Source: Anaerolineae bacterium
GTDB taxonomy: Bacteria > Chloroflexota > Anaerolineae > Aggregatilineales > Phototrophicaceae
DNA: 41,591 bases
Direction of reading: 5' to 3'
Assembly: GCA_016789005.1 (NCBI GenBank)
Contig: JAEURA010000005.1
Span: forward strand, 1 to 41,591
Both the position numbers and the translations under genes were made by a program. This document shows positions 25,503-34,825 of the stretch, piece after piece; positions within the stretch are counted from its first letter, which is position 1; every line of letters begins with the position of its first letter. Below the pieces are notes generated by a model. The model made no database searches, was not told the DNA's origin, and saw nothing but the letters and a program-made list of their open reading frames with translations.

Positions 25503-25886
25503 ATGAGCGATACGCCGGCACTGCCCATGCGCGTGGGGTCTGTCTTGTGGGTCGATCTGACCATCGATAACGCCGACGAGGTGCGTGACTTCTACAAGGA
25601 GGTCGTCGGCTGGGGGCACTCCGAGGTCGATATGGGCGGCTACACCGACTACAGCATGCTCCCGCCAGGGGCAGATGCGCCCGCCGCTGGGATCGTCCAT
25701 CATCGTGGGGTGAACGAAGGCATTCCGCCGCAGTGGATGATCTACATCGTCGTGGCAGACCTGGAAGCCAGCATCGCCGCCTGTGAGCGGCTCGGCGGCA
25801 AAGTCGTCAAACGCGCCAAGGACAGCCCGTTCTGCATCATTCAGGACCCGGCGGGGGCAGTCGCGGCGCTCTTCCAGGCAGGGTAA
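25503..25886 (+). CDS. VOC (glyoxalase/bleomycin-resistance-like) family protein
   Basis: 127 aa, one vicinal-oxygen-chelate unit of two beta-alpha-beta-beta-beta modules. SVLWVDLTIDNADEVRDFYK opens module 1 and WMIYIVVADLEASIAACERL opens module 2. The protein ends IIQDPAGAVAALFQAG, where metal-dependent members usually have a Glu after the hydrophobic strand; here it is Gln, so metal catalysis is doubtful and a binding or antidote role is possible. GGGAG lies about 10 nt before the ATG. Divergent from DUF6157 and convergent with the hydrolase gene, 19 nt away. Confidence 0.88.
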   Translation: MSDTPALPMRVGSVLWVDLTIDNADEVRDFYKEVVGWGHSEVDMGGYTDYSMLPPGADAPAAGIVHHRGVNEGIPPQWMIYIVVADLEASIAACERLGGKVVKRAKDSPFCIIQDPAGAVAALFQAG

Positions 25887-25905
25887 AGCGCACTATCCTG
25901 AACGA

Positions 25906-26934
25906 TCAGCGGTTGCGCCGACGCCAGCGGTCGCGGGGGGCGATGCTGCCGATATCCGGGTTTTCCAGAAACTCGCCGATGATGCGCCCGAAGCGCTCAT
26001 CTTCCAGCATTGGGAAATGGCGGACGTTGGGCAGCAGCAGTGGGACCAGCGTATTGTCCTTGTCCACCGTGATGTAGTGCAGCACATCCTCGTTGGGCGC
26101 CGGGATGAGGGGGTCATCCACGCCGTGTACCAGCAGGATCAGCGTGGAAAGCAGGCGCAGCGTGTCCAGCAGCGGACCGGCGTCGTAGGTATCGACGGAA
26201 AGCGCCAGAGCGCGCCCGTCGATGCGGGGCGTATCCACCGCGATGGCGCTCGGCGCATCTTCGACGCGCCGGAAGCAGCGCGCCAGCAGCGATTCCGGCG
26301 TCTGCCCGCCCAGGATGCCGCGCAGCGGGTTCTGTGCCGGGGCGGGCGGCGGCGGTTTGGACACGCTGGCGGCGGCAATCTGTTCCAGTTCCGGGGCAAG
26401 CCCGCCCTTGGCGCGGGCGGCTGCCAGCAGCGCGGCGCGCATCGCCGAGCTGGCGCTGGGGACGGTCGGCGCGCTCGGCGTGATTTCAGCCGGCGTCGGC
26501 GCTATCAGTGGACGCGACGCCATGACGGCGCGCCCCGCCGGGACGCGGTTCGCCAGGTCGCCTGGGTCGAACAGCGGCGGGCTGATCAGCATCATGCGCG
26601 GCACAACGTCCGGGTGACGACGGCAGAATTCCGTGACGATCAGCGCGCCCAGCCCATGCCCGATCATGGCGGCTCTGGTGATGCCGAGCTTGTTCATGAA
26701 ATCTTCGAGCAGGGCGATCTGGTGTTCCAGCGTGTACTTGACCGGGTTGCGCGCCGAATCGCCATAGCCGAACAGATCGACGGCGTACACGCGGAATTTG
26801 GTGTTGAGCAGGGTCATCACCGGCGTCCAGTAGCGCCAGGAGCCGATCCAGGTATGCACCAGCACCACCGGGCGTCCTCGTCCGAGGATTTGATAGTGGA
26901 TGATGTCGCCGCTGTCGGTGGTGATGGCGCTCAT
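25906..26934 (-). CDS. Alpha/beta hydrolase-fold protein lacking the nucleophile Ser
   Basis: 342 aa. Fold features are the oxyanion-region motif VHTWIGSWRYW, strand AVDLFGYGDS, nucleophile elbow, a cap insertion of about 130 residues rich in Ala/Pro, then HGVDDPLIP (acid) and RHFPMLED (His). The elbow reads IGHGLGA, so the position of the catalytic Ser in GxSxG is Gly94 (codon GGG), while the Asp and His are retained. Classical Ser-hydrolase chemistry should be impossible; a pseudo-enzyme, ligand sensor or cofactor-free lyase-type activity remains open. It is the last gene of the signalling operon, 26 nt after the receiver gene, which fits a sensory role better than a metabolic one. A sequencing error is unlikely but not excluded. 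Confidence 0.85.
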   Translation of the reverse strand: MSAITTDSGDIIHYQILGRGRPVVLVHTWIGSWRYWTPVMTLLNTKFRVYAVDLFGYGDSARNPVKYTLEHQIALLEDFMNKLGITRAAMIGHGLGALIVTEFCRRHPDVVPRMMLISPPLFDPGDLANRVPAGRAVMASRPLIAPTPAEITPSAPTVPSASSAMRAALLAAARAKGGLAPELEQIAAASVSKPPPPAPAQNPLRGILGGQTPESLLARCFRRVEDAPSAIAVDTPRIDGRALALSVDTYDAGPLLDTLRLLSTLILLVHGVDDPLIPAPNEDVLHYITVDKDNTLVPLLLPNVRHFPMLEDERFGRIIGEFLENPDIGSIAPRDRWRRRNR

Positions 26935-26960
26935 AAGCTATCCGTTCCGGGCGCGCCCTG

Positions 26961-27341
26961 CTACTGCGCGACTCCAGCCTGCCGCAGAATGTCGTTGATC
27001 CGCCGGGCGAGGTCATCGGGCGAGAACGGTTTCTGGATGTAAGCGTAGCCGCCTACGTCGATTCCCGCCTGAATCTCTTCATCCTGTCCTTTTGCCGAAA
27101 GAAATACCACCGGGGTGTCCTTCAGACTGTCCAGCGTCTTCATCACCCGGCAGGCTTCATAGCCCGTCATTTTGGGCATGCGCACGTCCATCATGATCAG
27201 GTCGGGCAGCACCCGCTGCGCCTGCTGCACTGCTTCTTCACCGTTGGCGGCAGTCGTCACCTGATGTCCGGCGAAGGTGAGCGTGAAATTGATCAGATCG
27301 CGAATATCCCGCTCATCTTCTGCAACCAGAATGCTTGCCAT
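26961..27341 (-). CDS. Single-domain response regulator
   Basis: 126-aa stand-alone receiver: acidic pocket E8/D9 (VAEDERD), phosphoacceptor D52 (LIMMDVRMP), S82 (VVFLSAKG) and K104 (YIQKPF). No output domain, so it should act by protein contact or as a phosphorelay carrier. The ATG at 27341 has GAGGG about 9 nt upstream; an extended start at 27371 would overlap the kinase stop and is less likely. It begins 27 nt after the giant kinase and is its most probable phosphoacceptor. Confidence 0.93.
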   Translation of the reverse strand: MASILVAEDERDIRDLINFTLTFAGHQVTTAANGEEAVQQAQRVLPDLIMMDVRMPKMTGYEACRVMKTLDSLKDTPVVFLSAKGQDEEIQAGIDVGGYAYIQKPFSPDDLARRINDILRQAGVAQ

Positions 27342-27367
27342 GTCGTCTGTCCCTCTGCTCAACGGTG

Positions 27368-30300
27368 TCAATTCAGGCTGGCGCGCAGAGTGCTGTCATC
27401 CGTCGGAGCCACGCTGAGCGTGGGACCATCCACCGGCAGGGCGACGTAGAATGTCGTCCCCTGATTCACTTCCGAGTCGAACCAGACCTCGCCTTCGTGC
27501 AGTTCGACCAGCGCCTTAACGATGGACAAGCCCAGACCGGTCCCCGCGACTTCCATGACGAGCGCGTTCTCGTCGTAGCGCTCGAAGCGGTTGAAGACGC
27601 GCTGACGAAATTCCTCAGGAATGCCGATGCCGTTGTCTTTGACGCTGATCAGGACCTGCGAGCGGTCGCCGCTGAGGCGCGGCTGCGCGCTGATTTCGAT
27701 CTTACCACCGGGGCGAGTGTAATTGAACGCATTCTCCACGATGTTGTTGAAGATCTGAATGACCTTGAAGCGGTCGGCGCGGACCAGCGGCATGCCCGGT
27801 TCGACATGCAAATCCAGGGCGATGCGTTTTTCGACGTGCTGCGCCCGTCCAGAGACGCTGCCGGCGACCTCTTCCAGCATCTCACCGATATCGATAGACT
27901 GGATCTGCAGCCGGTCGCGTCCGCTGTCGATGCGCGAAATGTTCAGCAGGTCACCCACCAGGCTCGCCAGGCGGTCGGCATTGGACTTGATGGTCGTCAG
28001 GAAGCGCTTCTGCGTCTCGCTGGGCGCGCCTGCCGCCCCGCCGAGCAGCAGTTCGGCGTAGCCCATGATGCTGGTCATCGGCGTGCGCAGTTCGTGCGAA
28101 ACGTTAGAGATGAACTCGCTCTTCATGCGGTCCACTTCGACATCGCGCGTGACATCGCGGAACACGGCAACCGTGCCCAGCGCTTCGTCGCCGATGCTGA
28201 CCGACGCCGCACGCACGCTGACCACGCGCCCGCCGATCTCCAGACGGTCGATGGTCAGCTCGCCCGACGCCGAATTCGGATCGGCAACCCAGTGGCTCAG
28301 CCGGCTGACCCAGCGGTAGGCGTTGGGATACTGCGCGCCCAGCCGGGTGAGCGTCTGCCCCAGGGCGTAATCGCGCGGGATGTCCAGGATGACCTCGGCG
28401 GCGCGGTTGAAGAGCACGATAGCGCCGCCGGCGTCCGCCAGCAGCACGCCGTCGGCGATGCCTTCCAGGATGGCGGAGTTCTTCTCCGCCTCTTCCTGCT
28501 CGGCGCGCAGCAGGGCGGTCATGCGCTCATTCTGATCGCGGATCAAGCCGTAGAGTTCGGCGTTGTTGATCGACGAGGCGATCTGGTTGGCGGCGGCGAG
28601 CAGCAGGCGCAGCTGCGGCACGTTGAACTGTTTGCGCCGCCGTCCGAAGAGGACGATCACGCCCTGCACTTCGTCGTTGGTCTCCAGCGCCACGCCCATC
28701 GCGCTCAGCCACTCGTCCGCGCCGGGGAGGGCGGCATCCCAGAACGGTGTGCCGTTCAGATCCTCGATGAGCATCGAGCGCTCGTGTTCCACCAGCCAGT
28801 TGGCGAAGCGTTCCACCGGCGGGTTGTAAATCGCCTGTCCGCTCAGCCAGTCGGTCGTGCCGGTCCCACTGCTGCGGCGCACCTCGCCCTCCCCGTCGAT
28901 CCACGAGATGTGGGTGTGCAGACGGTCATCGATAGGATCGACCAGGGCGACGAAACCGGCGTCGGCGACGACGGCGTTGAGCGACATTTCCAGCGCGCGC
29001 AGATAGATGCGGTCCACGTCCAGGGTGCGCCCCAGTTCCGACGTAATCTGATACAGCGCTTCCAGGCGGTCGCGCTCTTCCTGAAGCTCCTGAGTGCGCT
29101 CCTGAACGCGCGTGTTCAAGTCGGCGGCGAAGCGGCGAACTCGTTCGAACAGGCGGGCGTTCTGCAGCGCGGCGGCGAGCTGCGAAGCGACGGCATTGAG
29201 GATGCGCTGATCGTTCAGCCCGAACGGGCGCTGGCGCTGCCGGTCGCGCAGCGACAGCACGCCCAGCGCCTCATCGCCGGCGACCAGGGGAACCGCCAGA
29301 TAACGCCCGGTATCGGTATCAGTGCTGGTGATTCCCAGGTTCTTGCGCACATCTTCCGCCAGGGCGCTGGTCCCACCGAGCGAAAGGGGGCGGCGGTTGC
29401 GCAGGACGAACGAGACTTCATCGTTGCCGAACGGGCGTGACGGAATGCTGATGTCGTCGCCATCGCGCAGCGCCATCGGAAAGCTGATGGTCTGCGACTC
29501 GGCGTCATAGAGCGCCAGCGTGACCTCTTCGGCGTCGGTCAGGTTCATGATCTGCTCGCGGACGATCTCGATGATGTCCAGGACATCCATCGTCGAGGAG
29601 ATGGCAAAACCGATGTCGTTAAGGATCAGCGACTGTTCGACCTGCGCCGCCGTCTCGGTCGAAAGGCGGGCATTCTCGATGGCGGTCGCCGCCTGTACGC
29701 CAAGCGCCTGCGCCATGCGCACCTCGCGGTGCGTGAAGGTGCGCAGGCGGTTGCGCATCTCGAGTTGCAGCATGCCCAACACCTGTTCGCGCACCAGCAG
29801 CGGGACCAGCATGCGTTCGCGCACGCCGCGCTGCTGCATCTCTGTCAGTTCAGAAGGATCGGCAGATTTGTCGCTCAGACGGGTGAGGACGATCTGCTTC
29901 TGGTGGATGGTGTGCGCTTTGGCGGGGAAGTCGCGCAGCGAAAGCTGAGCGTTCGAGACGACGAACCCTTCATCGTTGTCGCGGTCCAGTTCCATTTCAA
30001 CCTGCAGGATGTCTTCGACATTGTCGTAGAGCATGACCGCCGCCGACTCGATGTCGAGCGCCTGAAGCGCCAGGCGGGTCACGCTCTGGAACACCTCGTC
30101 GATGTCCAGCGTATAGGCGGTCGCCTGCGTCGCCTCCAGCAGCGTCTCCAGCTCGCGCGTGCGCACCATCGACTGTTCCAGCAGGCTGGCGTTCAGCACG
30201 CCGATGGCAGCTTGGTTGGCGATGATCTGCGCCAGTTCCAGCTTCTCCGGGTCATAGACCTGGTCCGGCTGCGGCGTGACCATCTCGAACATGCCGGTGG

Positions 30301-33300
30301 TCTGCCCGGCGACGACCATCGGCAGCAGGACGTAGCCGGCAGCGTTTTGATCTTCCAGGTAGGTCGGGGCGATCTGTCCCGGTTCCAGCGCCGCCAGATT
30401 CGGAATGATGACCGGCGCGGGCTGGTGGATTGTGGCGTTGAAGATCGCCCGTTCCTCGTACGAGAAGATGTCGGTCGGCGGCTCGTCGCCGCGCGGCACG
30501 TCGACAATCGTGCGCACCACGCGCGCATCGCGTTCGACCAGGAAGGCGCGCGCGTGATCCATCTCCAGCAGGAAGGTGACTTCCTTCAGCGCGATCTCCA
30601 TGACGTTCTCGGTGTCAAGCGACTGTGCCAGCGCGACCGAGACGCGGTTGAGCAGGCTCAGGCGGTCGGTGCGCGCACGGGTATCGGCGAACAGCCGCGC
30701 GTTCTGCACGGCGATGCCGGTCAAGCTGACCACGCGCCGAATCAGCGCGTGCGGCGTCTTGAAGACGTCGGGATCGCTCGATTCGCTGCCAAGGTGCATC
30801 GCTCCGAGGACCAGACCGCCGGCGATCAGCGGCAGGACCAGCGAAACCTTTTCGCCCTGCTCACGCCAGCGCGCCAGATCGAGCAGTCCCTCGGCGTCCG
30901 GGTCATCCGGCGCATACAGGTGTTCCTCGCCCATCTCGAAGGCAAGGCTGAGGGCTGTCTGGCGCAGATCGGTCCGCAGATCGCGGGAAACCTGCAGCTC
31001 TCCGGTGGAGTCGCCGCCACTCTCGACGCGAATCACGTCAAACTCGCGCCCGCTGCTGCTGAGCAGCGCGACGGTCAGGCGCGTACACGGAACCATGCCC
31101 ATCGCCCCAACGGCGACGCCGCGCACGATCTCCTGAATGTCGAAGGTGCTGGAGACGGCTCCGAGGATCTGGTTCAGCCGCGCTTCCTGTTCAGCATTCT
31201 GCACCGAGGACACGAACAGACGGGTGTTTTCCAGGGTATTCGACGCCTGATGCGCGAAGATCTCCAGGATTTCGATCACGCTCCGGTCGGGACGTTTGCT
31301 ATCGTAGGGGCGATCCAGGCTCATCACGCCGAGCAGATTGCCGCCCGCGCCGAAGAGCGGAACCAGCAGGAGGTCACCGTCATGCCAGTCGGTCTTGCCG
31401 CGCGGATGCAGCGTGCGTGTGACCGCCAGCCCGGCGCCGAACGCCTCCGCCCCTTCCACATACCACTGCGTTACCCGCTGGATGGGGAAGAAGTAGGACT
31501 CGCTCTGGCGAAATTCTACTTTTTCGAAGAGGCTGCTCAGGCTCGCGCGGGAGATCGTCAGCCCGCGACTGCGCTCGAAGGCTTCAATCGGCAGACCCGC
31601 CTGCGCCACCCGCCGCAGGACGTCCGCCTCCTGGTCGAGCATCAGGATGAGCACGATGTCGTAACCGATGCTCTGACCGACGCTGAAGGCGATGGCTTCC
31701 AGCATGGTCGAGCTGTCCACCGTCGATTGCAGCATCTGCCCCAGCTCGAAGATCTGATTGAGCTGCTCCACCCGGCGCGCCAGGCGATTGCTGCGCTCCT
31801 GGTTTTCCAGGTAACGGCGGTTGTTGCCATAGCTGAGCGACGCCTTCGACGCCAGCGTCTCCAGGAAGGCGGCGGCGAGGCTGTCGAAGCGGTTCGGCTC
31901 ATCGTCCCACAGGTGCAGCACCCCGACGACATTCTCCTCGTGACTGAAGGCGACGGCGATGCCCGATCTGGCGCGCAGCGGGTTGCCTTTTTCGACGCCG
32001 GCATCCTCGTAGTCGTCGATGACCACCGCCGTGCCGGGCTTCTGAAAAGCCTGCGTCTCGATCGGCGCGACTCGCTCCAGGCGTTCGCCCAGGCGGCGCT
32101 CGACGGTCGGCTGGTCCGGGCTGCGCCACTCGTTGGGCGGGACGAAGAGCAGGATCGTGCTGCCAGAGGCTTCAGTCGCGCGGATCGCTTCGCTGCGGAT
32201 CACTTCCAGGACGTGATCCAGGTCGAGGGTCTGCGCCAGTTCGTTGCTGACCCGCGAGATGGCGTCCAGTTCTTGCAGGCGGCGGCGCAGGTTCTGACCG
32301 GTCGTCCGGGAAAGACGTACGCGGTCGAGGGCGGCGGCAACATGCACGGCGACAGCTTGCAGCGTGCGCACGTCGTCGTCGTCGAAAGGCGGCGAGAAAC
32401 GGTCGAGGATGCCCATCTCGCCCAGCGTTTGATCGCCGGCGACCAGCGGGACCATGACGACGGTCCTGAGGGCGAGTTGTTCGTTGAAGCGGCGGTACGC
32501 CGGCAGAACGCGCTTGTCGCCCGGCAGGTTATGGCTGATGAACGGGCGGCGCGACAGCGCGACGCTACGTTCAAAGCCCGGCGTATAGGTGTTGGTGATC
32601 AGCGTCTCCTGCAGATCGAGGTTGAAGGCATGTTCAGGCAGGATGTTCAGGTTGCCCGTCTCCGGGTCGATCACGTTGATGAACGACTTCGGAGTGTTGG
32701 TCAGCTTGCACACTTCGCGCAGCAGCGGGATGACGCTGTCTTCCGGCGTGTTGACCGCGCCGGCATATTCGGCGATGCGGCGGATGCTCTCCGAGACATC
32801 GACCTGCTCCTGAACCGCCCGGAACAGGCGGGCGTTTTCGATCATCGTGCCGACCTGCGAAGCGTAGATTTGCAGCAGGCGGGCATCCTCGTCGCCAAAA
32901 TCGCGCCCGTCGCGCGGGTTGGCGACCTGTACGATGCCGATGCGCTGACCAGCCGCCGGCAGCGGCACGATCAGCGTCTTATAGATGCCGGCGACCGCCA
33001 TCGCTTCGGCGATGCCGGCACTGTAGATCAGCCGGTCGGTGGCGGCGGCGTTGGTGTACCAGTAGTCTTCGCCGCCGTAAACCAGCGCCATCGGGCTGCC
33101 ATCCGGGATGCCGATGGCGTAGTCGGGCATGTCGATGCCGTAGAACGGCGGCTGCGCGCGCAGCTGCGCATTTTCCACATCGTGCAGCAGGATGCCGCAC
33201 ATCTCGACATTCATCATGCGCGCCAAACGTTCGTTGACGCTGAAATAGAACTGATCGGTGTGACCGATAGCGCTGAAGACCTGGGAGATCTCCTGCAAGC

Positions 33301-34774
33301 CGGAAAGCTCGGTCTCGCGGATGCGCTCCTGTTCGGCAAGGCGGATGTTTTCGATGGCGATGGCGACCTGCGCTGCCAGCGGGCGCAGCGTCCGAGCGTC
33401 GCGGTCGCTGAAGCCGGTCTCGCTGCGCTTGTTGAAGATCAGCAGCATGCCCACGCGCTTGGCGCCAACCGCCAGCGGCATGAGCAGAGCGGACCGCACC
33501 CCCGCTGTGTTTCTCAGCAGCGTCAGCCCCAGATCGTCCGCCAGCGGCTCATCGCCGAGATCGGATGACAGCCAGTACTCGCGCGACAGCCACAGGTCGC
33601 GCGCCGGGGTGTTCGGCTGCACCAGGATCGCAAAATTGCGCACGATGACCGGCGGCAGACCGTAGAACGGCGGCTGAGGAGCCAGGCGCTCGCGTTTTTC
33701 GTCGTAGACCATCGTCCCGGCGATTTCGGCATCGAGCAGCCGCGCCACGCGGCTGGTCAGCGCGCCGAAGATCGCCTCCGGGTCGGTCGTCAGCGCTTCC
33801 TGATCGATCACCGTCTGAAGCTCGGCGATGTCGCTGACGCGCTGCGCCTGTTCGCCGTAAAGCTCGGCATTGTAGATCGCCGTCGCCAGCGGTCGCGCAA
33901 TATTGCGCAGCAGCGCCAGGCTGGTGCTGTCAAACCCCCGCACCGTCTTGGCGGCGAGTTCAAAGGTTCCGAGGAAGCGGTCGCCCAGGATCAGCGGAAT
34001 GCCGACGAAGCTGCTGTAGCCGCTGTTCGCCAGCTTGGGATGCACGGCGCTGGCAGCGCTGGCATCCGTCACCAGCACGGGCTGGCGATACTGGGCGATC
34101 CAGCCGCTAATGCCCTCCTGCGCGCTATAGAAGCCGCCCACCTCGGCGAGCGCCAGCACGTAGGTTGAATCGCCCACCCAGCCGCGCGGAACCAGGATTC
34201 GCGCCGCCTCATCCCACAGGGTGATCTCGCCGGCGTCGGCGCGGATATGCTTGCGGACGATGGTCAGCAGCGCTTGCAGCACCGGCTCGACGCCTTGGGA
34301 GGCGTTGACCGTCTCGCCGATCTCGTCGATGATAGCGATTGCCGCCTGGGGGTTATAACCGCCTGTTTCGGATGATCCGGTCGCTTCGCGCAGGACGAGG
34401 ACAGTTCGGGTCTCGCCCTTCTCAAACGTCTTGCGGGACTCTGCCTGAAGCCAGCGGCGGTTGATCTGAAGTGCCGCCTGTCCCTCGCTGGCGAGCAGAT
34501 CGAAGAAGACCTCCTGAGGTTCGGCGCAGCGGGCGACCTGTTCGACGGTCAGGGTGCTGGCGTTCAGCCAGGCGCGCAGCGTGTCGCTGGCGAAGAGGAG
34601 CCGCCCGCGCGCATCGACGACCATCACGCCGTCGCGCTTGCCGACGATGGGCAGCCTGGAGAAGGTCGATTCGGAAGGGGAGGATTCCTCCGCGCGCTCG
34701 TGTTGTGACGCCCACAGGTACAACCAGACCAGGACGACCGCCGCGCCCGCGAACAGGATTAACGCCAGTTCCAT
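27368..34774 (-). CDS. Giant multi-GAF sensor histidine kinase
   Basis: 2468 aa, by far the largest gene here. One N-terminal membrane helix (residues 3-22) is followed by a PAS-like segment (about 45-115), then about eleven consecutive GAF modules (about 125-2060). Each module ends in the pattern A...ENARL/NAELY, a helical linker that repeats every 165-190 residues. A coiled-coil linker (VQERTQELQEERDRLEALY) precedes the last GAF. A PAS domain (about 2085-2205) follows, then HisKA with H2227 (FISNVSHELRTPMTSIMGY) and HATPase_c (IVENAFNYTRPGG, VKDNGIGIPEE, GTGLGLSIVKAL). No receiver is fused. No GAF shows an obvious Cys-His chromophore site, so ligands are unknown. It follows the receiver-GGDEF gene by 51 nt, with AAGG 4 nt before the ATG. 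Confidence 0.95.
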   Translation of the reverse strand: MELALILFAGAAVVLVWLYLWASQHERAEESSPSESTFSRLPIVGKRDGVMVVDARGRLLFASDTLRAWLNASTLTVEQVARCAEPQEVFFDLLASEGQAALQINRRWLQAESRKTFEKGETRTVLVLREATGSSETGGYNPQAAIAIIDEIGETVNASQGVEPVLQALLTIVRKHIRADAGEITLWDEAARILVPRGWVGDSTYVLALAEVGGFYSAQEGISGWIAQYRQPVLVTDASAASAVHPKLANSGYSSFVGIPLILGDRFLGTFELAAKTVRGFDSTSLALLRNIARPLATAIYNAELYGEQAQRVSDIAELQTVIDQEALTTDPEAIFGALTSRVARLLDAEIAGTMVYDEKRERLAPQPPFYGLPPVIVRNFAILVQPNTPARDLWLSREYWLSSDLGDEPLADDLGLTLLRNTAGVRSALLMPLAVGAKRVGMLLIFNKRSETGFSDRDARTLRPLAAQVAIAIENIRLAEQERIRETELSGLQEISQVFSAIGHTDQFYFSVNERLARMMNVEMCGILLHDVENAQLRAQPPFYGIDMPDYAIGIPDGSPMALVYGGEDYWYTNAAATDRLIYSAGIAEAMAVAGIYKTLIVPLPAAGQRIGIVQVANPRDGRDFGDEDARLLQIYASQVGTMIENARLFRAVQEQVDVSESIRRIAEYAGAVNTPEDSVIPLLREVCKLTNTPKSFINVIDPETGNLNILPEHAFNLDLQETLITNTYTPGFERSVALSRRPFISHNLPGDKRVLPAYRRFNEQLALRTVVMVPLVAGDQTLGEMGILDRFSPPFDDDDVRTLQAVAVHVAAALDRVRLSRTTGQNLRRRLQELDAISRVSNELAQTLDLDHVLEVIRSEAIRATEASGSTILLFVPPNEWRSPDQPTVERRLGERLERVAPIETQAFQKPGTAVVIDDYEDAGVEKGNPLRARSGIAVAFSHEENVVGVLHLWDDEPNRFDSLAAAFLETLASKASLSYGNNRRYLENQERSNRLARRVEQLNQIFELGQMLQSTVDSSTMLEAIAFSVGQSIGYDIVLILMLDQEADVLRRVAQAGLPIEAFERSRGLTISRASLSSLFEKVEFRQSESYFFPIQRVTQWYVEGAEAFGAGLAVTRTLHPRGKTDWHDGDLLLVPLFGAGGNLLGVMSLDRPYDSKRPDRSVIEILEIFAHQASNTLENTRLFVSSVQNAEQEARLNQILGAVSSTFDIQEIVRGVAVGAMGMVPCTRLTVALLSSSGREFDVIRVESGGDSTGELQVSRDLRTDLRQTALSLAFEMGEEHLYAPDDPDAEGLLDLARWREQGEKVSLVLPLIAGGLVLGAMHLGSESSDPDVFKTPHALIRRVVSLTGIAVQNARLFADTRARTDRLSLLNRVSVALAQSLDTENVMEIALKEVTFLLEMDHARAFLVERDARVVRTIVDVPRGDEPPTDIFSYEERAIFNATIHQPAPVIIPNLAALEPGQIAPTYLEDQNAAGYVLLPMVVAGQTTGMFEMVTPQPDQVYDPEKLELAQIIANQAAIGVLNASLLEQSMVRTRELETLLEATQATAYTLDIDEVFQSVTRLALQALDIESAAVMLYDNVEDILQVEMELDRDNDEGFVVSNAQLSLRDFPAKAHTIHQKQIVLTRLSDKSADPSELTEMQQRGVRERMLVPLLVREQVLGMLQLEMRNRLRTFTHREVRMAQALGVQAATAIENARLSTETAAQVEQSLILNDIGFAISSTMDVLDIIEIVREQIMNLTDAEEVTLALYDAESQTISFPMALRDGDDISIPSRPFGNDEVSFVLRNRRPLSLGGTSALAEDVRKNLGITSTDTDTGRYLAVPLVAGDEALGVLSLRDRQRQRPFGLNDQRILNAVASQLAAALQNARLFERVRRFAADLNTRVQERTQELQEERDRLEALYQITSELGRTLDVDRIYLRALEMSLNAVVADAGFVALVDPIDDRLHTHISWIDGEGEVRRSSGTGTTDWLSGQAIYNPPVERFANWLVEHERSMLIEDLNGTPFWDAALPGADEWLSAMGVALETNDEVQGVIVLFGRRRKQFNVPQLRLLLAAANQIASSINNAELYGLIRDQNERMTALLRAEQEEAEKNSAILEGIADGVLLADAGGAIVLFNRAAEVILDIPRDYALGQTLTRLGAQYPNAYRWVSRLSHWVADPNSASGELTIDRLEIGGRVVSVRAASVSIGDEALGTVAVFRDVTRDVEVDRMKSEFISNVSHELRTPMTSIMGYAELLLGGAAGAPSETQKRFLTTIKSNADRLASLVGDLLNISRIDSGRDRLQIQSIDIGEMLEEVAGSVSGRAQHVEKRIALDLHVEPGMPLVRADRFKVIQIFNNIVENAFNYTRPGGKIEISAQPRLSGDRSQVLISVKDNGIGIPEEFRQRVFNRFERYDENALVMEVAGTGLGLSIVKALVELHEGEVWFDSEVNQGTTFYVALPVDGPTLSVAPTDDSTLRASLN

Positions 34775-34825
34775 CTGCCTTTAATCCGCGCTTCCCGCAG
34801 CGCCTCGGCTGCGTCTAGGTGCATC

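Noticed and set aside
29729..33568. Long plus-strand open frame opposite the giant kinase
   Set aside because: It is the antisense shadow of the GAF repeats; its Asp/Arg/His/Gln-rich translation has no recognisable fold and no start signals.
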